Origin: an uncultured Flavobacteriales bacterium
Lineage (GTDB): Bacteria > Bacteroidota > Bacteroidia > Flavobacteriales > UBA1820
Assembly: GCA_938023515.1 (NCBI GenBank)
Contig: CALJDR010000053.1
Span: 1-64,000, forward strand
DNA: 64,000 nt
Direction: 5' to 3'
This document shows positions 26,819-37,027 of this stretch, piece after piece (position 1 is the stretch's first letter; the number at the start of each line of letters is the position of its first letter). Under the pieces are notes generated by a model, which made no database searches, was not told the DNA's origin, and saw only the letters and a program-made list of their open reading frames with translations. The translations under genes and the position numbers were made by a program.

Positions 26819-27582
26819 ACCTGTTCGGGTTTAAAAGGTCCGCCGTTGAGTACCTGTGCGATGTGCACGAACTGAAGCCCGGTCATGCCTTCCCGCCGGG
26901 CAATGCCCATCTGGTGCATCAGGCACGACATATCGGGAGATACCACGTATTCGGCGCCTGTGGTGAGATAGTCGGCCACTTTGTCCTTGCCCATTTTGGC
27001 GCTCACCGCCTCGTCCGTCACGCAGAACGTCCCTCCAAATCCGCAGCACTCGTCGGGGCGGCTCATACGGACGATCTCTACGCCATCCACCAGCGAAAGC
27101 AGGTCGGCGGATTTGTTGAACGGTGCGCCCATCAGTTCCGAAGGTTTGGCGATACCGAGTCCCCGGATGGAACTGCAGCTGTTGTGCAGGGCTACCCGGT
27201 GGGGGAAGGAGGTTCTGGGTAACGATTTAATTTTCAGTATGTCGTGCAGGAATTCGACCAACTCGTACGTGTTCTCCCGCACGTGTTTCACTTCGTCGGT
27301 CTGTTCCAGACGGTCGTAATGGACACGAACCTGTTTCACGCAGCTGCCGGCCGGCCCGACGACATAGTCGAAATCCTTGAAATTCTTTACGAAAAGCTCT
27401 TCCGCTGCTTTGGAATTCTTGAAATCCCCTTCGTTGGACATGGGCTGCCCGCAGCAGGTTTGTTCCGTGGGATACCCGACGTCCACTCCGAGTTTTTCCA
27501 GAAGCTCCAGAGTGGCGATGCCCACTTCCGGGTATATGGCGTCGATGTAGCAGGGAATGAATAATCCTACTTTCATGGTCAT
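26815..27582 (-). CDS. lutA: (Fe-S)-binding lactate utilisation protein A
   Basis: This 255-residue protein has two cysteine-rich CCG domains: CCGQPMSNEG near residue 43 and CCGFGGTFCV near 190, as in LutA/GlpC/HdrB-type subunits. CYIDAIYPEVGIATLELLEKLG is the typical N-terminal block. ATG codons at 27582 and 27576 (Met1, Met3) are both possible starts; I keep the outer one. It is first in the lut operon. In the 232 bp upstream I see no clear promoter or lactate-regulator site on this strand. Confidence 0.92.
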   Translation of the reverse strand: MTMKVGLFIPCYIDAIYPEVGIATLELLEKLGVDVGYPTEQTCCGQPMSNEGDFKNSKAAEELFVKNFKDFDYVVGPAGSCVKQVRVHYDRLEQTDEVKHVRENTYELVEFLHDILKIKSLPRTSFPHRVALHNSCSSIRGLGIAKPSELMGAPFNKSADLLSLVDGVEIVRMSRPDECCGFGGTFCVTDEAVSAKMGKDKVADYLTTGAEYVVSPDMSCLMHQMGIARREGMTGLQFVHIAQVLNGGPFKPEQV

Positions 27583-27770
27583 TGTTTGGGTTTAATAGAT
27601 GTTGTATGCCTCCGGGAAGCCCCGGAATTTCCCTGTAAGTATAAGGATTTTCCGGGATTTTAGCAAGCCTGTTTCTCATCGGTGTTAAATTATTTTCCGG
27701 ATCGGGAGAAATTTCTCAGATTTTTCCCCGGTCGTTGAAAAAACAAGGGCCGAAAGTCCGAACCAATCGT

Positions 27771-27778
27771 TAACTTTG
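27771..27778 (+). promoter_or_regulatory. -7 element upstream of the GH18 gene
   Basis: TAACTTTG at 27771-27778 is an exact TAnnTTTG element 36 bp before the start codon at 27815. No TTTG is seen at the expected -33 distance, so only half of the promoter is supported. Confidence 0.5.
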
Positions 27779-27814
27779 AAAATCGTATATTAAGTCGAAC
27801 AACAACACACAACT

Positions 27815-28948
27815 ATGAAACCATTTGTCTTCCTTTTAAGCCTTTGCGCCATTTTCCCTTTGTGGACATCCTGTGCCGGTAATGCGGACAAAACGCCGGA
27901 AAAACCCGCCGTGATCGCCTATGTGGGCGGATACCGCGGACTGGTGGATGTCGGTAAGATATCGCCGGAAAAACTTACGCATATCAATTACGCCTTCGTT
28001 AACCTGATAGACGGGCGGGCCGTCCTGACCAACGAGGCGACCGATACGGTCAATTTCCGGGCGCTCAATGCGCTGAAAGACCGGAATCCGGACCTCAAAA
28101 TACTCATCTCCATCGGCGGTTGGACGTGGAGCGGCACCTTTTCCGATGCCGTGCTCACCCCCGAAGGGCGCGCCCTTTTTGCGAGTACCTCGGCGGATAT
28201 CGTCGGGCAGTACGATCTGGACGGAGTGGATATCGACTGGGAATATCCCGGTTTCGGAGGCCTGAAAGGCAACGTCATCCGGCCCGAAGACAAGGAAAAC
28301 TATACGCTGATGTTTCAGGCATTGCGCCACAGCCTCGATTCGCTGGAAAACGTCACAGGCAAAAAATACCTGCTCACCACGGCGGTGGGCGGTTTCAAGA
28401 AATTCGCCGATATGACCGAGATGGACAAGGCCCAGCAGTACCTCGACTATATCAACCTGATGACCTACGATTACTATCCCGATACGCTGGCCGTACATCA
28501 CACCAATTTATATGCTTCGGAGAAATATCCCGTGGACAACAGCGGGGATGCGGCATTCCGGGCGTTCCGGGCGGCAGGTGTGCCGGCCGAGAAACTCGTG
28601 ATGGGCATCGCGTTCTCCTCCCGCGCATTCGAACTGAAAGAAGGTTCGCAGGCGGGAGTCGGCGATACGGTTGTCAAGCAAGTGCGCGGCGGGGGCGGCT
28701 TTACCCGGATAAAAGACAGCCTGGAAAACCAAAAAGGCTTTGTGAAATATTGGGACGAGGCGGCCCGCGCCCCTTATTTGTTCCATCCCACAGACCGGGT
28801 GTTCATTACCTATGACGACGAACGCTCCGTTAAGGAAAAATGCCTGTATGCCAAAGAGAACGGCATGGGTGGGGTGATGTTCTGGGAATACATGGCCGAT
28901 CCGAAAGAGTACCTGCTCGACGCGATCAACGAAGCTTTTTTGGAGTAA
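27815..28948 (+). CDS. GH18 chitinase-like lipoprotein
   Basis: A 19-residue signal ends in LWTSC, with Cys20 as the likely lipidation site, so the protein should be membrane-anchored outside the cytoplasm. The glycoside hydrolase family 18 barrel follows: ILISIGGWTWSGTF near residue 95 and GVDIDWEYPG, which gives the catalytic DxDxE as Asp139, Asp141 and Glu143. LMTYDYYPD and GGVMFWEYMADP complete the fold. All catalytic residues are intact. It would cleave chitin-like or N-glycan chitobiose substrates; there is no carbohydrate-binding module and no SusCD pair nearby. The length is 377 residues. Confidence 0.9.
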   Translation: MKPFVFLLSLCAIFPLWTSCAGNADKTPEKPAVIAYVGGYRGLVDVGKISPEKLTHINYAFVNLIDGRAVLTNEATDTVNFRALNALKDRNPDLKILISIGGWTWSGTFSDAVLTPEGRALFASTSADIVGQYDLDGVDIDWEYPGFGGLKGNVIRPEDKENYTLMFQALRHSLDSLENVTGKKYLLTTAVGGFKKFADMTEMDKAQQYLDYINLMTYDYYPDTLAVHHTNLYASEKYPVDNSGDAAFRAFRAAGVPAEKLVMGIAFSSRAFELKEGSQAGVGDTVVKQVRGGGGFTRIKDSLENQKGFVKYWDEAARAPYLFHPTDRVFITYDDERSVKEKCLYAKENGMGGVMFWEYMADPKEYLLDAINEAFLE

Positions 28949-28970
28949 GATCCCTCGGAGATAAAGAGCA

Positions 28971-29025
28971 ATGCCTCCTTTTCATCCCCCACGAATGGAA
29001 AGGAGGCGTTATGTTAATCTTTTTT
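28971..29025 (+). terminator. Terminator after the GH18 gene
   Basis: The arms around GCCTCCTTT (28973-28981) and AAAGGAGGC (28999-29007) pair, and flanking AAT/GTT bases extend the stem. A run of six T follows at about 29020-29025. The stem is long and the loop about 13 nt. Confidence 0.62.
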
Positions 29026-29055
29026 AAACTGCTAAAAACTTCCGCTAATATTTGT

Positions 29056-29063
29056 TATTTTTG
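29056..29063 (+). promoter_or_regulatory. -7 element upstream of poxB
   Basis: TATTTTTG at 29056-29063 fits TAnnTTTG and lies 106 bp ahead of the poxB start. It follows directly after the preceding terminator. No clear -33 TTTG is present. Confidence 0.45.
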
Positions 29064-29169
29064 GACTGAGACAAAAGAATGCCGGTGCGGGGCCTTTTCC
29101 CGACCGGACGGTTTGTCGGCGCCTTTTTTGCCAAACCATACCCGTGCAAAACCTTAAAACAATATAATT

Positions 29170-30912
29170 ATGGGAAAAATTGTAGCAGACCAGCTTGTGG
29201 AGACCATAGCCCAGGCCGGGATCAAACGTATCTACGCCGTAACGGGCGACAGCCTGAACCATGTGAACGATGCGGTGCGCCGTCTGGGCAGTGTCCAGTG
29301 GGTGCATGTGCGCCATGAAGAATCCGGGGCTTATGCCGCAGCGGCCGAGGCCGAACTGAACGGGATCGCCTGTTGCGCAGGTAGCAGCGGCCCGGGGCAT
29401 GTGCACCTGATAAATGGGTTGTACGATGCGCATCGTAGCAATGCGGCTGTGTTGGCCATCGCTTCCACTTGCCCTTCGGAAGAATTCGGCACCTCGTATT
29501 TTCAGGAAACGAATACCATTCGCCTGTTCGACGATTGCAGCGGGTACAATCAGGTGGCAGTCACCCCGCACCAGTTCCCCCGGATGCTTCAGCAGGCGCT
29601 CCAGCACTCCCTGCTCCGGCGGGAGGTGTCGGTCATCGGGATGCCCGGCGACCTGGCGGCTGAGGAAGCGGAAGAAGGATCGACTGCCGAATTTCTGTTG
29701 CCGACCAAGGGTGTGTACCGCCCGCAGGATTCGGAACTCCAGGCATTGGCCCAGTTGATCAATTCCCACAAGAAAATTACGATTTACTGTGGTGTCGGGG
29801 CCAAAGGCGCCCACGACCAATTGGTCAAGCTGGCGTCGGTCATCAAAGCGCCGATCGCCTATAGTTTTAAATCCAAATTGGCCATCCAATACGACAATCC
29901 GTACGAGATCGGCATGACCGGCCTTCTGGGGCTCCCATCCGCCTATGCCAGCATGCATGAGTCGGATTTGCTTATCCTGCTCGGCACGGATTTTCCGTAC
30001 GAGAATTTCATGCCTACCGGGTGCAAGATCGTGCAGGTGGATGTGCGGCCCGAGCGCATTGGGCGCCGGGCAAAAGTGGATATGGCCCTGGGCGGCGACG
30101 TAAAGGACACGATCGAAGCCCTTTTGCCCCTGCTCGAGGAAAAGGAGAATGACGATTTCCTGCAGGAGCAGTTGAGCGTATATGCAGGCCTGCGGGAGAC
30201 GATGGCCAATATCGCGGCCAAAAAAGGAGAGGACGATATGATCGCTCCCGAATATGTAGCTACGGTGATCGACAAACTGGCCGACGACGACGCGATCTTT
30301 ACGGTCGATACCGGTATGTGCTGTGTCTGGGGAGCCCGCTACCTGACGGGCACGGGTAAGCGCGAAATGCTCGGATCGTTCAACCACGGTTCGATGGCCA
30401 ATGCCATGCCGATGGCTATCGGCGCGGCCTTCGCCCGACCGGATCAGCAGATCATCGCTTTCTGCGGCGACGGCGGCCTTTCGATGCTGCTGGGCGACTT
30501 GGCAACTATCGTGCAGTACAAGCTGCCGATCAAACTGATCGTGTTCAACAACCGGGCCCTGGGTATGGTGAAACTGGAGATGGAAGTAGCCGGACTGCCC
30601 GACTGGCAGACGGGCATGTACAATCCGAATTTTGCCGAAGTGGGCCGTGCGATGGGTATGACGGCATTCTCGGTGAGCAAACCTGCGGACGTGAAAAAGA
30701 CGCTGAAAAAAGCCCTCGCTACCGAAGGCCCCGTACTGGTGGAGGTCATGACCGACCCAAACGCTCTGGCCCTGCCGCCCAAAATAGAGTTCGGCCAGAT
30801 GTGGGGATTCGCTTCCTCCATGGTCAGGCTCGCCTTCGACGGGCGGGTAAGCGAGGTGGTTGATACCATCAAGAGCAATATGAAGCATCTGCCGGATATC
30901 TTGAAGAGATAG
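29170..30912 (+). CDS. poxB: Pyruvate:quinone oxidoreductase, PoxB-like
   Basis: This thiamine-diphosphate enzyme of 580 residues has the three-domain layout of PoxB. The catalytic Glu is in HVRHEESGAYAAAAEAEL (Glu near 59), a central FAD-type domain spans about 190-340, and the C-terminal ThDP site is AFCGDGGLSMLLGDLATIVQYKLPIKLIVFNN (GDGG...NN). The PQTGM..NPNF-like stretch LPDWQTGMYNPNFAEVGRAMGM is specific to pyruvate dehydrogenase (quinone) over acetolactate synthase. It would decarboxylate pyruvate to acetate and CO2. The lactate operon upstream could feed it with pyruvate. The true acetolactate synthase is the separate ilvB at 53970. Confidence 0.88.
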   Translation: MGKIVADQLVETIAQAGIKRIYAVTGDSLNHVNDAVRRLGSVQWVHVRHEESGAYAAAAEAELNGIACCAGSSGPGHVHLINGLYDAHRSNAAVLAIASTCPSEEFGTSYFQETNTIRLFDDCSGYNQVAVTPHQFPRMLQQALQHSLLRREVSVIGMPGDLAAEEAEEGSTAEFLLPTKGVYRPQDSELQALAQLINSHKKITIYCGVGAKGAHDQLVKLASVIKAPIAYSFKSKLAIQYDNPYEIGMTGLLGLPSAYASMHESDLLILLGTDFPYENFMPTGCKIVQVDVRPERIGRRAKVDMALGGDVKDTIEALLPLLEEKENDDFLQEQLSVYAGLRETMANIAAKKGEDDMIAPEYVATVIDKLADDDAIFTVDTGMCCVWGARYLTGTGKREMLGSFNHGSMANAMPMAIGAAFARPDQQIIAFCGDGGLSMLLGDLATIVQYKLPIKLIVFNNRALGMVKLEMEVAGLPDWQTGMYNPNFAEVGRAMGMTAFSVSKPADVKKTLKKALATEGPVLVEVMTDPNALALPPKIEFGQMWGFASSMVRLAFDGRVSEVVDTIKSNMKHLPDILKR

Positions 30913-30930
30913 CCCGTTGTTGCTCTTACC

Positions 30931-30963
30931 AAAAACCCCGTACGGTATCCGTGCGGGGTTTTT
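30931..30963. terminator. Bidirectional terminator between poxB and the GH16 gene
   Basis: AAAAACCCCGTACGG (30931-30945) pairs with CCGTGCGGGGTTTTT (30949-30963), with one G-T wobble and a 3-nt loop. It has A-tract on one side and T-tract on the other, so it can stop transcription of both convergent genes. Confidence 0.88.
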
Positions 30964-31011
30964 AGATGGGGACAATAAGTGTTGTTAGGCCGGGAGATGC
31001 CGGCTTAGCGG

Positions 31012-31839
31012 TTATTTTCTCTGGTATACTTTCACGTAGTCTATGTCGTGATACTGTGGGAATACCGTCGTCTCGTCCGGGTTTCCCGGCCAGCTGCCGC
31101 CGATAGCCGTGTTCATTATCAGAAAATGAGGCTCGTGCGGAACGCCTTCGGTGGCGGTATGGATGAGTTTTCCGTCGATGTACCAACGGATGGCTTCGGG
31201 CTCCCATTCCAGCACGTAGGTGTGGTAGTCGTCCGAGAAGTTGAAGTCCGCCACGTATTTGGCCGAGGAAGTCATTTTCTTCCCTTTGAAGGAATTGTAA
31301 TGATACGTGGCGTAGAACACGTTCGGTTCGTGTCCGAGGAATTCCATCATGTCGATTTCGGTATACCAGGGGCGCAGTTCGGGGATCGAAGTTTCCTTAC
31401 CGTTGGCCACAGCCTCCTGCATGACGTACTCCATTGCCCAGTCGCGGTTCTGGGGGTAAAGCCAGTAAGCGGGCCAGATGCCTTGTCCTACGGGTAGTTT
31501 TCCGCGGATCTCGATCTTTCCGTAAGTGATGGCTAATTTATCTTTCGTATCCAGGCGGCCGCTGGTATAATGTTTGTTTCCATAATCCCTTTTGCTGCTG
31601 CGGATGCGCAGGTTGCCGTCCTGCAAGTAAACTTCTTCGGGGATGTAGTACTGGAGTTCGTCGTGTTTGCTGGTCTCCCGGATCAGTACGTTCCATTTCT
31701 TGGGATTCAGTTTTTTGCCGTTGAAGTCGTCCTTCCAGATGAGTTTCCACTCTTTCTTTCCGGCGTCCTGTCCCCATGCGGTATGGCCGAGGGGCAGCAG
31801 GAACAGGGATAAAAATAAAATAAGACTGATTTTTTTCAT
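31012..31839 (-). CDS. Secreted GH16 endo-beta-glucanase (laminarinase-like)
   Basis: A signal peptide of about 23 residues (KKISLILFLSLFLLPLGHTAWG) precedes a GH16 jelly-roll domain. The catalytic signature is YTEIDMMEFLG, giving Glu161 as nucleophile, Asp163, and Glu166 as acid/base, with the extra Met that marks the laminarinase-type active site. GIWPAYWLYP and WEPEAIRWYIDGKLI are further GH16 blocks. There is no lipobox, so it is probably periplasmic or secreted. The length of 275 residues is a single domain. It has its own strong promoter and converges on poxB. Confidence 0.92.
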   Translation of the reverse strand: MKKISLILFLSLFLLPLGHTAWGQDAGKKEWKLIWKDDFNGKKLNPKKWNVLIRETSKHDELQYYIPEEVYLQDGNLRIRSSKRDYGNKHYTSGRLDTKDKLAITYGKIEIRGKLPVGQGIWPAYWLYPQNRDWAMEYVMQEAVANGKETSIPELRPWYTEIDMMEFLGHEPNVFYATYHYNSFKGKKMTSSAKYVADFNFSDDYHTYVLEWEPEAIRWYIDGKLIHTATEGVPHEPHFLIMNTAIGGSWPGNPDETTVFPQYHDIDYVKVYQRK

Positions 31840-31867
31840 CGATTGAGTTTTTTAGCGGTTATCCTGC

Positions 31868-31898
31868 CAAAGGTAACCCGGCCGGGTGTTATATCAAA
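31868..31898 (-). promoter_or_regulatory. Promoter of the GH16 gene
   Basis: On the minus strand TTTG (31898-31895) is followed after 19 bp by TACCTTTG (31875-31868), both matching the Bacteroidota consensus. The start codon lies 28 bp downstream at 31839. Confidence 0.78.
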
Positions 31899-32004
31899 GG
31901 GTTTTTCGAATAATTCAAAGGGGATTTTAAGTGATTGTCGTTAAATATATTGCGGTTTGCAAACTCGATAATCGACAATTTGTGCTTTTTGCAGGGGCAA
32001 AATG

Positions 32005-32034
32005 TTGGTAATAGATAAAAATTAGCTACTTTTA
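32005..32034 (+). promoter_or_regulatory. Possible promoter of the hybrid kinase transcript
   Basis: TTG (32005-32007) and TACTTTTA (32027-32034) are 19 bp apart; the second differs from TAnnTTTG only in its last base. The same GCTACTTTTAT string occurs in front of the nrdD riboswitch at 38483-38493. It would start a transcript about 75 nt ahead of the small ORF at 32114. I see nothing else in 31900-32113. Confidence 0.4.
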
Positions 32035-32113
32035 TTGCGAAATGCGGGGATGGAGTTTCTAATCTGTTTTACCTGAGTTCGTAAAGGTTGACAGGGGGGG
32101 GCTTATTTCCCAC

Positions 32114-32248
32114 ATGCCGAAAGAAATGAAGACTGAAATCTGGAAAATGACTGAGGGAGAAGAAATAATAGGCGGAAAAAAACGGATTGAAAGCCTTTTA
32201 GGAAAAGTCTTTAGGGGTAAAATGATTAGAATTGCGGTAGTGCCATGA
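32114..32248 (+). CDS. Possible 44-residue small ORF coupled to the hybrid kinase
   Basis: An ATG at 32114 opens a frame of 44 codons rich in Lys and Glu, beginning [17 protein letters not shown] and ending [11 protein letters not shown]. Its TGA overlaps the ATG of the hybrid kinase as ATGA (32245-32248), the arrangement seen between real coupled genes in this window. I recognise no domain; there is no signal peptide and no membrane segment. It could be a genuine small regulator, a leader peptide governing kinase translation, or chance. The stop-free frame extends upstream only to about 32063 and has no other ATG. Confidence 0.35.
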   Translation: MPKEMKTEIWKMTEGEEIIGGKKRIESLLGKVFRGKMIRIAVVP

Positions 32249-35010
32249 AAATATTCTCCGAATCAGGATCCGGCCGGGAACAGTCTCCGGCAGGTCAGCA
32301 GGATGGTATCCAGGGGATATCGGCTGAACAGTTGCTTTCCTTGAGTCCCGATATGATCTTTGTGCATGACGGAGAACTTCGTATCATGCAAGTGATAAAT
32401 GCCGACGATTCGCTACTGCCCATTCCTTCCGGCCAAATGGTAGGTATGAGCGTGGACCAGGTCATCCTCGACAAAAAGATGGCCGACGATTATCGGGGGC
32501 ACCTTCTGGATTCTCTGCACCAAGGGCTCCGGAAGCGTTTTGAGTTCAGTATCCCGGTAAATGGCAGCCTGGTCTATTTCGAAGTCTGCACGGCTCCTTT
32601 AACTCCCGGACGTGTCGTCACTTTTCTGCGCGATATCACCCAGAATACCCTTCACCGGCTCGAATCCGAAAAACTCCGCGCGTTTTTGAACAAAGCGCTG
32701 GACAATATCGGGATCCCCACTTCCATCAAGGATATGGAGACCGAAACGTACATTTTCTGGAGCCGGCAGTCCTCCATTTTCGGCTATACAGCCGAACAGA
32801 TGGTGGGCAATACCGAGTATCAGTTCATGGAGCGCGAGCGGGCGGATTATTACCGGGAGTTCGACCGCAAGCTGGCCCGGGAAACGGGGAAATACGAAAG
32901 CATCGAAAAAATAGTTTTGGCCGACGGGAAAGAACACTCCCTAATGGTCACCAAGAATATTTTCGCCTCGGACGGAGTAAAATGGCTGATATGCAGCACG
33001 CAGGATGTGACCGACATCCAGCGCCAGCAGGAAGAGGTCGAATCCATTACCCATAAGCTGACGCTGGCTCTTCATATCGCCCGGCTCACGCTTTGGATGT
33101 ACGACACTACCCGAAATGTCTTTATCCTGGATTCCGCCCAGATAGCCGGGCAGTACAAGGAAACGCTCGATTGGGATAAGGAACTTCCGGGTTCTTTCTT
33201 CTTTTCAGCGCTCTATCCGGAGGATCGGCCGATCGTTGCGGGCTATTTCGAGGCCCTCAAAGCCGGGGAAATGGAACGCGTGCAGACGGTGGCCCGGGTC
33301 GATTTCCGGGGTACAGGCCATTACGTATGGGTGGAACTCCATGTATCGGTGGACGAACGGGATGCCTCCGGTCGCGTCGTGCGGCTGATAGGGACAACGG
33401 TCTCGGTGAACGAGCATAAAGAACTCGAAAGATCGCTCACCCGCGCCAAAGAGGAACTGGAGATCACGAACTCCATGATGAGCTCGGTCCTGAGCCTTTC
33501 CAAGGTACTTCCCTGGGACTGCGACGTTCCTTCCCAAACGTTCTCGTGCGATTATCATATTTACCACCACGAGAGCCAGCCCGAACCCATAGACGGAAAA
33601 TACTTTTGCACGGTCGATAAATATGTCGAATCGATCCACCCGGACTACCGCGAACATATGCGGGAAGTGTTTACCGACCTGGTGACCGGAAAACGGAAAG
33701 AGTTCCATGAAGTGTACCAGGTGCATTGGTACAACGACCGCGAGTACGAATGGATCGACAAACAGGGCGCCGTCTACGAATACGATAAGGCCGGAAAACC
33801 GAAAACCATTATCGGGTCGAGTATCGTCATTACCGAGCGCAAGCGAATGGAACAGAACCTGATGCTCGCTAAGGAACAGGCCGAGGAATCCAGCCGGCTC
33901 AAGAGCGCTTTCCTGGCCAATATGAGCCATGAGATCCGCACCCCGCTCAATGCGATCGTCGGTTTTTCGTCCGTGCTGGCCCAGACGGACGACGAAAAAG
34001 AAAGGCAGGAATACCTGAGCATCATAGAAAGTAATAATGCGCTGCTCCTGCAATTGATCGGGGACATCCTCGATCTGTCCAAGATCGAGGCCGGAACGCT
34101 GGAATTTGTTTACAGCGATGTGGATATCAATGAATTGTTGGCCGAGATAGAACAAATGACCCGGTTAAAAGTCGACGGGGAAAAGGTCCAAATATCTTTC
34201 GACCAGCGGCTTCCCCACTGTATCGTCCATACCGAGCGTAACCGTCTGTCGCAGGTAGTCAACAATTTCATCAATAATGCCATAAAATTTACTGAGAAGG
34301 GGAGCATCCGTCTCGGATACAGACAGCAGGGAAAAGAACTTTACTTTTACGTGGCCGATACGGGCCGGGGCATTCCGGCGGACAAACGCGACCATGTATT
34401 CGGCCGTTTCGTCAAACTGGACAGTTTCTCCCAGGGCACGGGATTGGGGCTGGCCATCAGCGAAACGATCGTCAAAAAACTCGGCGGGCGCATCGGCGTG
34501 GAATCGGCCGAAGGGCAGGGATCAACGTTTTGGTTCACCATTCCTTACGATTCGCAGGACGGCCAGCCCCCGGCGGAAGAATGTCCGCCTGAAATGGCTG
34601 CTCCAGAGGCTCCCGCTGCAACAAAAGAGAGAAAACCGCTGGTGCTGATCGCCGAAGACAACCCGAGCAACTACAAGTTGTTCGAAGCGATCCTGTCTCG
34701 GGAATGTACGCTTGTACATGCCCACGATGGTGTCGAAGCGGTTGAGTTCTTCAAGAACCTGCACCCGGCCCTCATATTGATGGACCTCAAGATGCCTTTG
34801 ATGGACGGGTACCAGGCGACGGCCGAAATACGGAAATTGTCCGCCGAGGTGCCTATCATTGCCGTGACGGCTTTTGCATTTGCCCAGGACGAACAGCGGG
34901 TGTACGACAGCGGGTTCGACGATTACCTGCCCAAGCCTGTTCATGCCGAGATCCTGCGGGAGAAAGTCCGGCATTATACCGGTGAGCACAGCAAGAATAC
35001 TAATAAATAG
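32245..35010 (+). CDS. Cytoplasmic hybrid sensor histidine kinase with four PAS-like domains
   Basis: The protein has 921 residues and no membrane segment or signal peptide, so it should sense cytoplasmic cues. Four PAS-like domains occupy about residues 20-130, 135-255, 270-395 and 405-535. HisKA follows with [19 protein letters not shown], phospho-acceptor His562. The HATPase domain has [17 protein letters not shown] and GTGLGLAI (about 660-770), and a C-terminal receiver domain (about 790-915) has phospho-acceptor Asp847 in [10 protein letters not shown] and Lys in PKPVH. There is no output domain, so phosphate must pass to a partner outside this window. It is paralogous to the split kinase that starts 34 bp downstream. 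Confidence 0.93.
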   Translation: MKIFSESGSGREQSPAGQQDGIQGISAEQLLSLSPDMIFVHDGELRIMQVINADDSLLPIPSGQMVGMSVDQVILDKKMADDYRGHLLDSLHQGLRKRFEFSIPVNGSLVYFEVCTAPLTPGRVVTFLRDITQNTLHRLESEKLRAFLNKALDNIGIPTSIKDMETETYIFWSRQSSIFGYTAEQMVGNTEYQFMERERADYYREFDRKLARETGKYESIEKIVLADGKEHSLMVTKNIFASDGVKWLICSTQDVTDIQRQQEEVESITHKLTLALHIARLTLWMYDTTRNVFILDSAQIAGQYKETLDWDKELPGSFFFSALYPEDRPIVAGYFEALKAGEMERVQTVARVDFRGTGHYVWVELHVSVDERDASGRVVRLIGTTVSVNEHKELERSLTRAKEELEITNSMMSSVLSLSKVLPWDCDVPSQTFSCDYHIYHHESQPEPIDGKYFCTVDKYVESIHPDYREHMREVFTDLVTGKRKEFHEVYQVHWYNDREYEWIDKQGAVYEYDKAGKPKTIIGSSIVITERKRMEQNLMLAKEQAEESSRLKSAFLANMSHEIRTPLNAIVGFSSVLAQTDDEKERQEYLSIIESNNALLLQLIGDILDLSKIEAGTLEFVYSDVDINELLAEIEQMTRLKVDGEKVQISFDQRLPHCIVHTERNRLSQVVNNFINNAIKFTEKGSIRLGYRQQGKELYFYVADTGRGIPADKRDHVFGRFVKLDSFSQGTGLGLAISETIVKKLGGRIGVESAEGQGSTFWFTIPYDSQDGQPPAEECPPEMAAPEAPAATKERKPLVLIAEDNPSNYKLFEAILSRECTLVHAHDGVEAVEFFKNLHPALILMDLKMPLMDGYQATAEIRKLSAEVPIIAVTAFAFAQDEQRVYDSGFDDYLPKPVHAEILREKVRHYTGEHSKNTNK

Positions 35011-35044
35011 AAGAAATAGAGAGATTTTTTGAGGATAAAGAGAA

Positions 35045-37027
35045 ATGAATGAGAACGAAATAATCGGGCGTATTCTCTCCGATGCCAAGATCGGATGGTG
35101 GAAGGCAGATTTTAAACGCCGTACTTATATTTTTTCGGATTACTTCAGGGATCTTTTGGGCTTTTCGCAAAGCGAGATTCCGTTTGAAGAGTTTATAGGC
35201 TACGTACGTCCGGAATTCCGGGACCGCCTGCGCAGCGAATTCGATACATATGCCAATCAGTTTATTTACGACCGTTCGATCCCTGTCCGGACTCCGAAAG
35301 GCGAAATCTGGATACGGGCCAAAGTGATCGACCGTATTACACAGGAGGACGGATCGGTCATCCATATAGGGTACGCCCAGATCGTACCCGGAGAGGATAT
35401 TCCGGAAAACGAGGAGTCGGTGTTGCGGACCAACGATTTGCTGTACCAACTCAACAGCATATCCCACACGCTGCTGTCTTTCCTCCATGCCGAATCGGTG
35501 GACGAGATCATTCGCAAGATACTCGGCGACATACTTAAGCTCTTTAAAGGAGGCCGTGCTTATATCATCGAATACGACCTGGAAAACAAGACTCAGACCT
35601 GTACGTATGAAGTAGCGGATAAAAATGTAAGCCAGGAACAGGGTCGGATAGATCACCTCCCGATGGCGGATACACCCTGGTGGACCCGGCAGGTATGTAC
35701 CGGCCAATCGATCATCCTTTCCGATTTGGACGATCTCCCGTCCGAGGCGGCGGTCGAGAAAGAATTTCTGTCCGTACAGAATATAAAATCCCTGATCGTC
35801 GTGCCGCTTATCGCCAAAGACGGTGTCTGGGGGTATGTGGGTATCGATATCGTCGAGGAAGCCCACCGGTGGACCAACGAAGACTGCCAGTGGTTTTCTT
35901 CGCTGGCCAATGTCATCAATATCTGTATGGAGCTCCAGAAATCGGAGCAGGAAGCCAGCAAGGAGCGGACGTACCTGCGGGGCCTTTACCAGCATATGCC
36001 GGTAGGCTATCTCCGGTTGAAGATGCTTTACGACAGACAGGGCAACCTGTCCGATTATATTTTCCTCGATGCCAACGATGCCACGGAACGCATCGTATGG
36101 AATTGTGAAAAGGAGGACTATATTGGTTTCCGCGCCAGCGAAAAAGGCCGCAATCTGAGCGTTGAACTTCCGGTGCTGGCACAGGTGCTCCATAGCGAGC
36201 AATATATAGACATGACCGATTACATGAAAGATGCCTGCAAATATGTGCGGACGATCATGTATTCGACCCAGAAGGACGAGGTGATCTGCCTGATGTCCGA
36301 CATGACTGAAATATATGAAGCGCATCAGGCCCTGGACCGCAGTGAAAAGATCCTGCGCAACATTTACGACAACCTCCCGGCCGGAGTGGAGCTTTACAAC
36401 AAGGAGGGGCTCCTGATAGACCTGAACAACAAGGATATGGAGATATTCGGGGTGAAGGATAAAGAAACAACCCTCGGCGTCGATTTTTTCTCGAACCCCA
36501 ATGTCCCTGAAGATATCAAGGAAAAGGTCCGCAACCGGGAAAATGTTTCTTTTAAACTCGTCTATCCTTTCGACCATATCGGCGATTACTACTCCTGCCA
36601 GAAGACCGGATCTATAGAGATATATACTACGGTAAGTATGCTGTACGATTCGCAGGGCGAACTGATCAACTTCATGCTCATCAACATGGACAATACCGAG
36701 ATCAACCGGGCCCACAGCCGGATCGCCGAGTTTGAAAGTTCTTTCTCGATGGTCTGCCGTTTCGGTAAGGTGGGCTACTGCCGTTTTGACCTGCTTACCA
36801 AAGAGGGGTACGGGGTGCCACAGTGGTATCACAACCTGGGCGAGAAGGAAGACACGCCGCTCCGGGAGGTGCTTGGAGTATACAATCATGTCCATCCGGA
36901 CGACAAGAGTTACCTGATGGAGTGCATCCGCCGGGTAAAACTGGGCGAGATCGACAATTTTACCGCCGACCTGCAGATAAGCACGCCCCAGGGCAATAAG
37001 GCAATAAATGGACGCGTGTCAATGTAA
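35045..37027 (+). pseudogene. Sensor half of a hybrid kinase, cut by a frameshift
   Basis: This 660-residue reading contains a PAS domain (about 1-120), a GAF domain (about 135-300), two further PAS domains (about 310-425 and 430-555) and the first part of another PAS (from 560). It stops in mid-domain at NGRVSM. Removing one copy of the 8-bp tandem repeat at 36992-37007 restores QGNKWTRVNVMRNML and joins it in frame to the kinase half at 37027-38256, giving one protein of about 1,070 residues. As it stands the piece has input domains but no kinase. The stop TAA shares a base with the next ATG (TAATG), so both halves could still be made by reinitiation. Confidence 0.85.
36992..37007 (+). repeat. 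8-bp tandem duplication that breaks the hybrid kinase
   Basis: GGCAATAA occurs twice in a row (36992-36999 and 37000-37007). An extra 8 bases shift the frame by two. Deleting one copy gives a continuous PAS domain whose end, KWTRVNVMRN followed by VNYDITELKR, is the expected PAS/PAC sequence. It is therefore a recent insertion, a reversible slippage site or an assembly error. Confidence 0.9.

Noticed and set aside
29032..30975. Open frame of 647 codons on the minus strand across poxB
   Set aside because: It is fully antisense to the intact PoxB gene, His- and Gln-rich without any recognisable motif.
35000..36895. Open frame of 631 codons on the minus strand across the sensor half of the split kinase
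   Set aside because: It shadows clear PAS and GAF domains on the plus strand and has no features of its own.
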